Below, piece after piece: positions 37,801 to 48,952 of a stretch of DNA of 64,000 nt. The stretch is from assembly GCA_963662175.1 (NCBI GenBank), contig OY759215.1, positions 59,723,213 through 59,787,212 on the forward strand, read 5' to 3'. The stretch's first letter is position 1. Each line of letters begins with the position of its first letter. A program made the position numbers and the translations under genes. Origin of the DNA: Aradus depressus (lineage: Eukaryota; Arthropoda; Insecta; Hemiptera; Aradidae). The notes beneath the pieces are model-generated. The model saw only the letters and a list, made by a program, of their open reading frames with translations. It was not told the origin of the DNA and searched no databases.

Positions 37801-38147
37801 TTCGCGGTATTTAACGGTTTATGGGCCTAATAATTGTTAAAACTGATACGACAGATTCAGATATATCCGGAAAGTCCCATCCGAAGGAAGACGTGCTCAA
37901 GGCTATTTTCAACCTAAGTGAAATTTCACCTACCCAGGTTTATTTACATAACATACGTCTCATTATCGAGTACCTCACATTCGAAAAAGATCATCCCTTA
38001 AAGTCCCATCCGAAGGACGACGTGCTCAAGGTTATTTTTAACTTCCCGATTAAAACATCTGACCTAAGTGCCTCAGCTAGATTTCTAAGTGGCGGTCCTG
38101 AGCTCGGTAGACTCCATTCTTCAAATTTCTCGCTTTTTAACGGTTTA

Positions 38148-38652
38148 TCATATATATAAAGCTGAAAATGTCTGAGCGTTGTACCGCTATAACTCACGAA
38201 CGGCTTGATGGATTTGATTAATTTTTTTTTTAATTTGTTCGTCATCGTCTGTGGAAGGTTATAGGCGTATTAGTACCTCAATGTCTGGTCCATCCCAGCA
38301 TCCACCCACGCAATCTTTGTTATTCAAAAACAACTTAAATGATGAATGACCTATCTACCGGAAGGTTAAGGTCTATTTTTTAATCAACCCCTGGTCCATC
38401 CCAGCATCAACTCACGCAATTTTTGTAACTCGAAAACCATTGCAACGATTAATGAGAAATCTTTTTGAATAAATTAGTTTTAGCTCCAAAGCTAGCGTTA
38501 CTACAGTTGAAGGACTATAAGCCTTATTCCGTATGATTAATTGAATATTATAACATCTTGAATGTACTGTCGAGGAACTGAATAAATAGCCTAATAGGAG
38601 ATATTGGGAGAAAAGTCAAAGTTCCCCGGGCAACGCCGGGTATTACTGCTAG
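38148..38652 (+). mobile_element. Non-autonomous Helitron, 505 bp
   Basis: Begins TCATATATATAAAGCTGAAA after an A and has the ACTCACGAACGGCTTGATGG stretch typical of insect Helitron 5' ends. It ends with a GC-rich hairpin (CCCGG, loop, CCGGG in CCCCGGGCAACGCCGGG) followed a few bases later by CTAG and then T. TC start, 3' hairpin, CTAG end and A/T target fit Helitrons. No Rep/helicase coding. Its 5' end coincides with the end of the satellite. Confidence 0.85.
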
Positions 38653-38658
38653 TATATA

Positions 38659-38673
38659 TTTTTTTTTTTTTTT
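38659..38673 (+). repeat. Poly-T run
   Basis: Fifteen Ts directly after the Helitron's TATATA. Nothing else of note between it and the minisatellite at 38866, which is GA-rich. Confidence 0.8.
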
Positions 38674-38865
38674 CGAGGGCTGATTATGTCACCGCGGCCA
38701 GAGTAGGCCTATTGTGTGCCCTGTGTTTGTTGGCCCCTTACAGCAGGGAGAGGAGGGGAAGGAAGGGCAGAAGTAGCTTAGAAGCTGGAAGGGGAAGGAG
38801 AATACTAACATAAAAATAAGAGAAAATAAAGCAAATCTGTGTCCAAAATTATTTAGGACAACGAA

Positions 38866-39058
38866 ACTGGGCATCGAGTTCCATACACCAAGATAGAGCA
38901 GAAACTGGGCATCGAGTTCCATACACCAAGATAGAGCAGAAATTGGGCATCGAGTTCCATACACCAAGATAGAGCAGAAACTGGGCATCGAGTTCCATAC
39001 ACCAAGATAGAGCAGAAACTGGGCATCGAGTTCCATACACCAAGATAGAGCAGAAAAC
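38866..39058 (+). repeat. 38 bp minisatellite, five copies
   Basis: Unit starts AACTGGGCATCGAGTTCC and ends GATAGAGCAGA; GGGCATCGAG recurs at 38870, 38908, 38946, 38984 and 39022. Copies are almost perfect (one AAATTGGG). ORFs across it on the minus strand (WCMELDAQFLLYLG) are products of the repeat. Confidence 0.93.
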
Positions 39059-39504
39059 AACAAAAAAAACTATAAATAAAAGAAAGAAAACCCCCAAAAA
39101 ATAAGATAGACTAATAGAGTAAGCGATGTGAGCAAGAGAGAGGAAAATCAATACTTAAATCGTACCTACAGTGAGAAAATAATAAATTGTTAATAAACAA
39201 TTGAAAAAAAAGGAAAACCATTTAGACCAAAGATAACCTTGAAGAGAAAACGAAAATAATAAATACAGAGAAGAAAAAATGAGTAAATATTAAAAGTTGA
39301 GATAGAGAGAAAAAATAATAACTTGTTATAATAAAAATACAAATACATCCCTCGGCTAACTTATTAGCTTCGAGAAAAGAACAGAAAGGAAAGTAGTCAG
39401 AAGAATAGGATTAGCCTGGAGGTCGTGTTGGTCTCTCCAGTGGGTGGGTCATGAAGAATATTGTCTGTGAGTGATTGGAACTTAGTGAGCGTTCTGTGAG
39501 AGTG
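39059..39504. other. A-rich non-genic DNA
   Basis: Dominated by AAATAA/GAGAAAA sequence. I see no gene, RNA or transposon. Confidence 0.6.
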
Positions 39505-39680
39505 TAACGGAGTGCGAGCTAAGTTGGCGGAAGAGGAAGAGAGTTTGGCAGACAGTCTGGTGGGCAGAGCAAGACTGGACTGCACACTCTAACCACGGGA
39601 TCTCGGGAGGACGATGGACGGGAGATGGACCAGGAGAGTTACGGAGTGGGAGCTAAGCTGACGGAAGAAGAAGATGAATT
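39505..39680 (+). repeat. Diverged partial duplication
   Basis: TAACGGAGTGCGAGCTAAG with the following GGCGGAAGAGGAAGA (39505-39541) recurs about 135 bp later as TTACGGAGTGGGAGCTAAG with GACGGAAGAAGAAGA. Small open frames across it have no recognisable product. Confidence 0.6.
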
Positions 39681-39928
39681 TTGTGTTCTGTCTAAACTGT
39701 TCAAAATAATGGTTTTAAATTGCTTCATTGTTTATATTCGGCTCGCTCTTCATGGGAGAGACCTATGTCCGAAAATGGGGCTGGTTTCAAAATGGAGTGT
39801 TGTTTTTTTTACATTTTTGTGTTTATTATTATTAATATTATTTTTAATTAGAATTGTATATATAATAATTATATTTGTAAATTGATAATGAAACAAATAA
39901 ATGCGTTACTTATTTACTTACAATCATC

Positions 39929-39945
39929 AAAAAAAAAAAAAAAAA
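39929..39945 (+). repeat. Poly-A run
   Basis: Seventeen As, preceded 35-40 bases upstream by ACAAATAAATGCG. It could be the tail of an old retroposed sequence; no target duplication was found. Confidence 0.6.
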
Positions 39946-42900
39946 GGGGAAAGCTATAGTAAATAAATAATGAGTACTTTTGATTTATGAACTTTTCTCC
40001 TGCAGCCGCCATTAGAGTTCGACTTTTCATACTTCCAAAATGTATTGCATAAAAGGGATTATTTACTATTTTTTTCAGTTTCTTAATGTCTTAGTGAAAT
40101 TACAATTTTAAGTAGTCTATCGGGAGCCCCGCGAAGCCCTCGTCAATTCGGCCATGCCTGCTCCTTATTAGTAGCAAGCAATGAGGATCTCCTTGCTCTG
40201 AAGATTTTCAGTTGACCTGATTCAAGCTAAGGATTAGGATGAGGTCAGACGGAAGATAGGCCCTTCTTCCACCCCCACCCCGGAGCAGACTGTAAATTAA
40301 GCTGCTTAAGACGAGCCACCCCCTCCTCCCCCACCTCAAATAATAATATAAAGGCTAGAGACCCATAACTCAAGACAGGAGGTGCGGCTACATTAAGATT
40401 ACTAATCTTTAATCCCTCCACCACCTCGTGGAGCCTCAGTCCCTGCACAACCAACGCCGCCTAAAAGTTAAGATATATGGCTCTCCTTGGGAATTATATT
40501 GTGAAGGTAGCGGGGAGCCTCAGAGAATTATTATGATAGAAGACTTAGCAATCGTTATTATATGAGAAAGAGCTTATCTCGCTTTCTCTGGCTTCCTGGC
40601 CCGCTGCTCTCTCACCGCTCCACCGCTCCACATCCTTCGCACAGCCACCTCCTATATGAAGCTTTACACCCTGCCGTTACCCCAGGGCAAGATAAAATAT
40701 AGTCAAGGTTTTTCAGGGGGTGGGGGGTGTTTTCATGAATCTTATTATACTGTGTGAAGTCGCCGGGAGATAGCGCCAGCGGCTCTAAGTTATGTGACCG
40801 CTCCCTTTAATCCGTCACTTTTCTTCCGCACATTTCTTTTCTTCACATATTATTTATTTATATTTTCTTTTACTATCCTTTGCACCCAACAAACCTGAGC
40901 ACACGTGAACTTGGTTGCTTATTCGCAGAAACTGCAGATCGCATGATTTTATTGTACTTCCTCAGATATACTTAGTATTAAGGGAAATTATGTAATTAAT
41001 TGGTCAAAAGTTCGATGATTGAAACTTTGTGAGTGCTTTAACCCACAAACGAGTGTTGCTATGAACTTAGATTTTATCCGAAATCAGACGAAAATTGAGA
41101 CAACTTTACTGAAAGGATGTTATAAATGTTTTTTTATTTTTTATTATTGACAGTTTGGAAAATTATTGGATATATATTTGATAATTATCGTTATGGATTA
41201 GTTGCATGTTTGGAATCAAAGTTTAGTGGACGAAAATAAACAACTTGACAAACATACGTATAAAATGGGAAAAAAAATCTGACATGACTTGCTACTTTTT
41301 TATGCTTCACTCCTCCCCCCCCCCCCCCATCCTCTCAAATGCATTTCTCATTTATTTCTAATTGGCATTACTGGGTATAAGAAAGTCAATTTCACAATTA
41401 CACTGAACTTACCATAAAACAAAGAAACCCGCTGACAGAATAATTTAACCAGTATTTTATTTTTATTTTAAAATGTAGAGTCTAATTATTGCGTAAATTA
41501 AAAATAAAATTAAACTATAAATAATAATTATATTACGAACGCGGAAATAGCTAATATGAAAAATAAATAAATAATTATCATCTTAATAGAAAATTCGACG
41601 TTTTCAACTGAATTTCGTATTTTCCGACCATCTGATTCCAAAAATGAAAACAAATTGTGTATGTGTATGCCTATGAACACGATAAATCCCGATAGAATGA
41701 ATGTATAGACACGAAATTTTATTTCTTAATCCAGAACCCTCTAAGGACGACATAATTTTCACTGACGATTTCTTTTTAATTTTCAGAGTTAATTTTTTAG
41801 AGTCAAGAGTTTCGAAAACATGATGTACCGTTGAAAACTTAACATCGAATTTCTGATAGATTTATATTAGAGGCTGAGGGGCGGCTCGCTTGCATCGCCG
41901 TCCTCGACAACTCTGTCTCGCACGTGTTTTATAGAAGGACAGACGAAGTGCGTAATGTGTTTTTGTAATGGATGTGAAATTAATATTACTTCATAAATTG
42001 CTTTATTTTGTGATTCGCCTCCTATCTAATAGTCCTCAAATACTCCGCGTTCTGCCCAGACAAATCTTGAAATCTTAAATAAAGAGTTTTGATTCGAATT
42101 TTGTCTAAAAAACTTAGATGTTTCCAATATTTTCCACCCGCAATTTGTCTAAATTCGGTGTTATATCTGTAACCTACAGACCCCATTTTGAGCAGGGTAC
42201 TTTTAGTTATTTACGGGATATTACATAAGAATTTACGGGCACCCCTCATGATCCCTTCCAATTTTAATATAAATTGTTTCACGACCTGATGTTGTGGTAC
42301 TCCCCTCCCTCAAAGTAGCCTGCTCGATCAGAAAGTCCTCAGTATTACTTCCTCTGCTACACGAAGTCGTGTATTTTTTGTTGCCTTTACCGTGGAAAAT
42401 TGCCAGAATAAATGAAACCGGTATCATGTTCATAACGGAAAGTGGAGAAATAGAGGTGATGATATTTCTGTATTACCTGCTATTATAGTATTAGACGGAA
42501 CAAGGTTTGCTAACACTAAGCCCCACTTAGACCTTCCTTAAACCTGGTTATATTTTTCCGTTTTGAGGATATGAAGAATAATGCCTCTCCACATATAGGG
42601 GAGAATTAGCTGACCCAAAATGAATTTAAGTATCTTAGTTGGTATATAGGCTACCGAAGGTAAGTACCTTAGTTGGTAATAGACCTAATAAATATGTCAA
42701 TAAATAAATGGGGGTCGGGGCTTCTAACTTAATAGATTGTTGTACGGTCCTAATCCCTAGACAACCAACTTCCTAACACCGGTCGGGGAGCTCCTTCAAG
42801 ATTGTAAGGGGGTCGCAACTGCCGATAATCTTCTGTAGGCCATAAAAGCCAGGAGTTCGTAGCTTTGGAGGGGGAAGCAAGCAGGTTTTATTTATTACAC

Positions 42901-43143
42901 AAAGTAACAGAGAGGGAGAAATTATCGAAGCAACTTAGTTAGACCTCAAAATAAATTACCGTATCCCGGTAAATTCATCGACTCCTTAGAGTCTCATCCT
43001 GGAGAATTATTGGGGTATCGGTTATGTTCTGGCAGGGAGAGGTCGTCTTAGGCCAAACAAGAATAAACTGAAGTAATTAAAATGTAAATCTTTCAAGTCA
43101 AAAACAGGTGAATTAATCTTCCTATGTGAATTGGTGGTCAAAA
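39946..43143. other. Non-genic DNA, no feature recognised
   Basis: Mostly AT-rich with GC-richer patches near 40250-40450 and 40570-40700. Contains a run of 14 Cs at 41315-41328 and a short doublet (CTTAGTTGGTA at about 42636 and 42671). Short ORFs here show no domain. Part of 41660-41730 (GAATGAATGTATAGACACGAAATTTTAT) weakly resembles 62360-62400, perhaps an old dispersed repeat. Confidence 0.6.
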
Positions 43144-43284
43144 TTAAGGGAACATCAGGTCAACTACTTGCTGAGGTTCCTCTGGCGACATTAAGGGAAC
43201 ATCAGGTCAACTACTTCCTGAGGTTCCTCTGGCGACATTAAGGGAACATGAGGTCAACTACTTGCTGAGGTTCCTCTGGCGACA
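43144..43284 (+). repeat. 47 bp minisatellite, three copies
   Basis: Unit TTAAGGGAACATCAGGTCAA to TTCCTCTGGCGACA starts at 43144, 43191 and 43238. Copies differ by single bases (CTTGCTG/CTTCCTG, ATCAGG/ATGAGG). Confidence 0.93.
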
Positions 43285-45227
43285 TTTCGGATACACTGCA
43301 CGCTTCTATATTAAAACAAGTTTATTTAGAGAACAGACTCGTCTGGACGAACACTAATGAAAATATGAACCATTTCGAAGGACAAAACATTTTGGGGTCG
43401 GCAATTTTTCGATTACTTTTTTTATACGTCTTTGATAAATATACATATAATTATGAAATATAACAATATTGGGCATGAGTCGCAATAACTAACAAAAAAT
43501 ATTTTCCTTTTCTTCTTCCTAAAAACATATTTTTTTATTTGAAAATAATAGTTATTCGTTTCAATATTCGAGGCCATCAACTCTTCAAACTGAAAAGTCG
43601 TTTCTTGTACTCATATGCAGGGTTAGGCAAGGGTAGGCAAATGTTTCGTGGTATAGGGCGGCTTAATTGGAAAATCCCCGGTCCTAGAAAACTATACTAT
43701 AGAAGATTCGGATGTCCTTCTTTTTCGGGCACCCTTGTTTTTCTTTTACAGTTAACCATCACTGTATTGTGCTCTGTAGATTTTTATTAATTTGTTTTAT
43801 TTTCTTCATACTTATATAGATTCTTTTTAACATACATTCTACTATTTATCTAGATAATTTTATTTCTGCATAATTAAGCTGTTAATTTTATGTTCATGAT
43901 AATTTCTAGTTTTTCTCCACTAATTTATTTACTTTTAATAAATAATTCTTCGTAGGTTCTGATACTTCATTTCATTGCTTCCTTTTCTTTTTGATTCTGT
44001 ATGTACTTATTCTTATGGGACCTCGGTCCCAGAAGGAAATTTCTTTTCATTTCATATAGTTGTTCGTTTCATAAGGTGACAATGAGGGGCGCTAGGGGCT
44101 CAAAACTTGCAACTTTATTGCAGTGTTGCTCAGAGGTGTGGTATATTGACGAAGGTAGGATTGTGATGTATTCATTTCACTATGTCAAAGCTTTGATGAG
44201 TATACAAAGCCAACAACAATGTTAGGATAGGGATGGCAAATGTAAGACATAACGAAACCAGACAGACGGAAAAAAGTGTGTTGATAAAGTGGTGTGAGAG
44301 AGAGGGCCTAGGTGTTCATTTCCGATGGAGCTGAGATGGGCCAGAAGATCACCGCCTAGACCGAGTGTTAGCAACCCCGCATTCTGAAATCTAAACGATC
44401 ATATGGTAAGCGAGTGGAGCATTAGCAGTCAGTGCCCCTCCTCCACAATACCAAATAACAAATAAATATATACAGCTGGTGTTTTTTTATCTGTTCGCCT
44501 GAGGGAGGGAGCAGGAAATTAAAGTTATTCTGAAACCGATGAAGTAGTAATCTGGGGCGAGATAAAGTACCGAATTACAGAGCGATGTCTCTCATTCCAG
44601 TTGTGAGGCAATTGAATTTTTTTTTTCATCTCTTTTTTCCCGCGAAGATATGTCCCCCGCCCCCGCTAAATTGTACAGTATTGAATTATACCGACGGGAA
44701 GGCTCAGCTCTCCCACCAGAGTTCTGTTGATAAGGCACTGATAACCAGATATTTCGATCGAACTTTCTATAGCCGATGACTCTTTGAGAAGTACCCTCTT
44801 CTGAATGTGATAATAAACATGAAATTTTACTTTCCTCAGAATCTTCATCTTATTTATATACAGAAATAAGACTACCACAACCTGAATATCTTAAAAAGTC
44901 ATATTTTCTTATGAACAATTTTTAGTACATTTTATCTTATCTGTTACGATTTTGCCAGCAGCCTGATTGATAATCGAGTGACCTCACAAAACGGAAACAC
45001 AACAATATGTTGTGCTGAAAATATGATCCACTTCTTGGGTGAATGCCCCATTCTCCAGGAATTTCGTATAAATTCTCCAAAAAGAAAGTCAAATTACAAT
45101 GCTTAGAAGTGTTGAAGTGATGCATTACATCATTAAGTTAAATATATCTCGCACGATTCACAAAGGTTAGTAAATAAATTTAATTTTAAATAAAAATTTT
45201 AGGCATACATTTTATTTATATTTATAA
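43285..45227. other. Non-genic DNA, no feature recognised
   Basis: AT-rich. Around 44018 the sequence TTATGGGACCTCGGTCCCA, followed by a TTTCATTTCATAT stretch, has a looser inverse counterpart at 49234-49280 (GGGACATAGGTCCCAAAAG, AAATGAAATG), perhaps an old dispersed repeat. No coding domain seen. Confidence 0.55.
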
Positions 45228-45410
45228 CTAGCAGTATTACCCGGTGTTGCCCGGAGAACTTCGAATTTTTCTCATAATACCTCTCATGGGAATCCTAGGC
45301 AATTCTTCGACTGTACATTCATGACGTTGCAATTTTCAATCCCTCACATGGAAATGAGGTCTTCAAATCCCGGAAAAAGGCATTGTTGTTTTTTGTTTTA
45401 TGAATGCGGT
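45228..45410 (-). mobile_element. Helitron 3' end, minus strand
   Basis: Read on the minus strand, the sequence ends CCGGGCAACACCGGG, TAATACTG, CTAG, then T: a hairpin a few bases from CTAG, almost the same as the end of the Helitron at 38652. No matching 5' end with TATATAAAGCTGA was found to the right, so it is truncated or replaced by the minisatellite that follows; the right limit is approximate. Confidence 0.75.
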
Positions 45411-45416
45411 GGTCAT

Positions 45417-46010
45417 TGTAGCTAGTAATTGCGAAGCGGTGAACACCCTTGCTAGTATTTGCCATGCAGTGGACGCACCAGCTAGTAAAGGATGAGGAAC
45501 GCTGGGCACCACAGCTAGTACGTGCCTTGGAACTGCAGACACCCCTCTAGTAAGAGCTTAGGACCGCTGGGCACCACAGCTAGTATGTACCTCGCAACGG
45601 TGGACACCCTAGCTAGTAAAAGCTTAGGACCGCTGGGCACCACAGCTAGTACGTGCCTTGGAACTGCAGACACCCCTCTAGTAAGAGCTTAGGACCGCTG
45701 GGCACCACAGCTAGCATGTACCTCGCAACGGTGGACACCCTAGCTAGTAAAAGCTTAGGACCGCTGGGCACCACAGCTAGTACGTGCCTTGGAACTGCAG
45801 ACACCCCTCTAGTAAGTGCTTAGGACCGCGAGGCACCACAGCTAGTACGTACTTAGGAACAGATGGCACCACAGCTAGTATTAACCTTGCAACGGTGGAC
45901 AGCCCAGCTAGTAAGTGCTTAGAACCGCTGGGTACCACAGCTAGTACGTAGTTAGGAACGCTGGCCACCATGCTAGTATGTGCCTTGCAGCGGCGGACAC
46001 CACAGCTAGT
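45417..46010 (+). repeat. 33 bp minisatellite with CTAGT at every junction
   Basis: About 18 monomers of 32-33 bp, nearly each beginning CTAGT: variants include CTAGTAAGAGCTTAGGACCG with CTGGGCACCACAG, CTAGTACGTGCCTTGGAACT with GCAGACACCCCT, and CTAGTATGTACCTCGCAACG with GTGGACACCCTAG. Variants are ordered in a higher-order cycle of about 131 bp in the middle. The array directly follows the Helitron end at 45228. Confidence 0.9.
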
Positions 46011-48185
46011 ACATAGTTTGCTTATTATCGTTTGGAACTTCTACACTCATTATTTAAAAGGCAATAACTTTTTTTCCCTATTTTCTTTTATTTCCCGACG
46101 TTTTTCATTAAGAATTCCTTAAAAAATTACAATACAAAATATGTCTGCCAAATTAGCCTCGTTTTGGTTGATAAACTTCTGTCTGAGATGTGGTTATTTA
46201 AGATTAATTTGATGAATTTACTATGTTCGTAGTGTTTTATTCACCTATAAATTGTCTTTTTACTTCTTCTTTATACACTGAATAAAAACATTGTTTAGTC
46301 AATGTGATTTTTGTACGTCGTACCTTTAAAGACGTAGCATCAAAAATGATATGTTTCGATCCCCTCCCCCATTACGTAATGAAGAGCAATATAGTAATAT
46401 CGATAGTAATTTTTTCTTTTACTATTTAGCAGATTTGTTTTTAAAGCTGTGCAATTATTTCAATATATATATTTATTTTTTTCAGCTGCAGGATATTTTG
46501 TGCTACGGGTGAGAAAATTATCTGGACAAACAGAGAGATGGATACAAAAATTGTCTGCCTTCTTATCTAGTAACAATTATTGTGGTTAAGGAATAATTAA
46601 ATTCAATTTATTTGTCTCAGTAAAATCTAAGATGAGTGGGAAATATGATTGCGAAGTTAAGCTCCGTGCACACTGCCTATGGTACAAGAACACGGCCCAG
46701 ATAAGACATGGGGGGGGGGGGGGGGGGGGGGGACAAATTTATTTAAAAGATTTATAGAAGGCAAAGGGGTAAGGAGGAGGAAGGAAGGGGTGAGGGATTA
46801 GGGAGAGGGAATTTAGTATATTGTAAGGGTAAGATAGGGGAGGAGGCTACCAGATCTACGTTATTAATGTGCCGCTTAGCGGGGTGTGGCCGCGGTACAG
46901 GAGCGATATAACGGTGCAAGCCCCACGGCAACTGTAAAACAATGCAAATTGCATCAGAGTGCAACGATTAACCCAGTTTACCGAGTTTTTTTTTAGAAAA
47001 ATAATGGTAATAAGTTAATTTGTGCGAGTAGTAGAGGTGTGGTGACAGTTCCACAATCCGATAGGTCAAACTAGGGTGTATTGCCTACTCTCAGAATCAC
47101 TGCCTGACCATTTGCCTTGAGATGTTTCACTCTTTCTCTCTGTCTCTTCAAGAAAAATAAACTGTTTTTTTAAGAACGGACTAAAAAATGCCACCCTCTT
47201 CCACCTCGACCTCGAGGAGTGATGTGAATTTACCTAATAATTATATTATTGAAATAGCTGAAAAAAATATAATTGTTTAATTAATTGGATCCCCCTAAAA
47301 AAACTACATTGCCGTTGAAACCTTTAATATAATTATTGGTCAGCTGATTATTTGTATTTTGTTGAAGGAAGGATCTTTTTCGCCATTACAAATGTTGTGA
47401 ATCAACTTAGGATGTAGGCTATGTAGCATCTGAAAATTGTGAAAGTAGGAGGGGGTTGGGTTGTGGGGGACCCTAAACACTAAATGAGTGTTGGCTCTTT
47501 AACGGTGATCGATGAAACTTGCAGAGTATTTCATGGCCATACTGGAATAAATAGCAAAATGGATTTAATATAAAAAAATACGGAACCAAGTAAAGCCCTC
47601 AGAAGACGGAGCAGGATATATTTAATTAGAAGAAGAGAATCGGATTTGTCTCATTATCTTGAGAAGTTGGTGCTTGTCCACAAAGTTATGATCTGTAAGG
47701 GGTTCAGTCCTCCTTGTCCATGCAATTATGCCCGGTAGAAAGGAGTTAAGTCTCTCTCTCCTTGAGCATGGAGTTATGTTCTGATCTGAAGAAGAAGCTA
47801 TGTTAGACTTATGTTGGACAATACCAATTAGTGAGGTCTCGTGGCCCAGACCGCAAAAGAGGATACTAATCCATCCTCCTTCTTAATGCCCACTGCTAAA
47901 GTCTTGTGATAGGGGATGCAGAAAATAAAGTGTTCACATAATTTATTTTCACCGATTCGCTGATATAGAATCAGTTACGCTTTACTAATAAAAATTATAA
48001 TAATTGTTGAAATTGATAATAAACATATTATGTTTATTTTACATATCTTAAAAAATTAATGGAATCTAAACTAAAAAATTGTTAAATGAATATTATGTGA
48101 GCTGAGCTCTTAATGGGCTTATCAAAGTTTTAAATAAGTAACTGTAGACAGAAAATTGATTTTACTTTACTTGGTACCAAATATA
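46011..48185. other. Non-genic DNA with a 23-base G run
   Basis: G run at 46710-46732 followed by purine-rich GGAGGAGGAAGG sequence. At about 47668-47790 a segment with CTTGTCCACAAAGTTATG, CTTGTCCATGCAATTATG and CTTGAGCATGGAGTTATG is an eroded triplicate. No gene or transposon recognised. Confidence 0.55.
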
Positions 48186-48952
48186 CACTGCTCAACACTC
48201 CAAGTGGAACACATAAAAATTCGATAGTATACCTCGTTTTTTGTCATTTTATCGAAGCTTGAACCAATGTGAGCGTTCATAAGTTGTAACACGAGGCCTC
48301 TTGAGTGAGAAAACAAAGAAAAATTGGAAAAATTCTACCTTTGTATCTTAGCAATGTGAAAGAATGTAAGTGCGTGTACTTTTACCCTGTTGGTGTCCTC
48401 TTGTTATTTGCCGGATAAGTCATATTGTATCATGGAATTTATTATCTTTTGAACAGTCTAATGTTTTCATTGAGTTGATAAGGTCCGATAGAGAACATTT
48501 GGGATCGTCTCAAGAGGCAGATCAGGGCTCATGGAGTTACCCCTGACAATTTTGAAGAGCTTCGGCAGGAATGGCAACTCATCCCACGGGAAGCAGTTTT
48601 GGACCTCATAAACAGCATGCCCAGGAGGTGCCAAGAAGTGATAAGAGGAAGAGGAGGCCCCACGCACTACTGAAGACCACCAGCAAACTAAACCTGTGGT
48701 ATTTTTCAATTTTCTTTTCAGTTTTAAGAGTATTTTCATTTTTGTAAAAAGTAGGTAAATTTTGTTTAAAATCTTTTTTCAATAAAGTTGCTTCATTATT
48801 TCTTAAACTTGTAATTTTCTATTTGCCCATTTACTCTCTTGATTAAGGGAAACATTCTGGAGAGGAAACATTCCTCATTAACCCAGAAGAAATTTAGGGA
48901 AATCAAAGATTCGTCAGATTTGTATGTGTTCCACTTCGAGTGTTGAGCAGTG
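48186..48952 (-). mobile_element. Tc1-like transposon, internally deleted, 767 bp
   Basis: Ends are inverted: CACTGCTCAACACTCCAAGT on the left and the complement of CACTGCTCAACACTCGAAGT on the right, continuing GGAACACAT, about 29 bp with one mismatch. TA flanks both ends, the Tc1/mariner target. The coding remnant (48485-48673) runs on the plus strand; element strand given here is nominal since ends are symmetric. A complete Tc1 element is usually about twice as long, so the first two thirds of the transposase are lost. Confidence 0.9.
48485..48673 (+). pseudogene. Tc1-like transposase C-terminal fragment
   Basis: 62 codons to a TGA: PIENIWDRLKRQIRAHG, then NFEELRQEWQLIP, LINSMPRRCQEVI and GRGGPTHY. 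This is the conserved end of Tc1 transposases, including the PIEN.W motif that holds the last acidic catalytic residue (E of the DDE/DDD triad) and the SMPRRC..VI..GG.T.Y tail. The codons before P do not read as the usual LN, so the deletion joint lies just upstream. The frame itself is intact. Confidence 0.9.

Larger units (their letters stand above)
36666..38147 (+). repeat. Satellite array, block right of the nested transposons
   Basis: The same satellite resumes in mid-unit at ATTTGTTAAAACTGATAGAG, the phase at which it broke off at 34093, so the array was continuous before the transposon arrived. It holds about three and a half units, including one with two 135 bp modules (36841-37239) and one with the 35 bp spacer insertion (37766). 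The array ends at 38147, inside CGGTTTA, where a Helitron starts. No satellite is seen beyond it. Confidence 0.96.

Noticed and set aside
47..38159. The many 60-148 codon ORFs of the array as separate protein genes
   Set aside because: They are copies of one satellite frame, mostly opened by GTG, with mainly non-synonymous differences and stop-bearing copies spread as freely as open ones. Only representatives are listed.
38689..39151. Minus-strand ORFs repeating WCMELDAQFLLYLGV
   Set aside because: They arise from the 38 bp minisatellite read in different frames (38 is not a multiple of three).
45777..45971. Minus-strand ORF with VLAVVPSGSKHLLAG repeats
   Set aside because: By-product of the 33 bp minisatellite.
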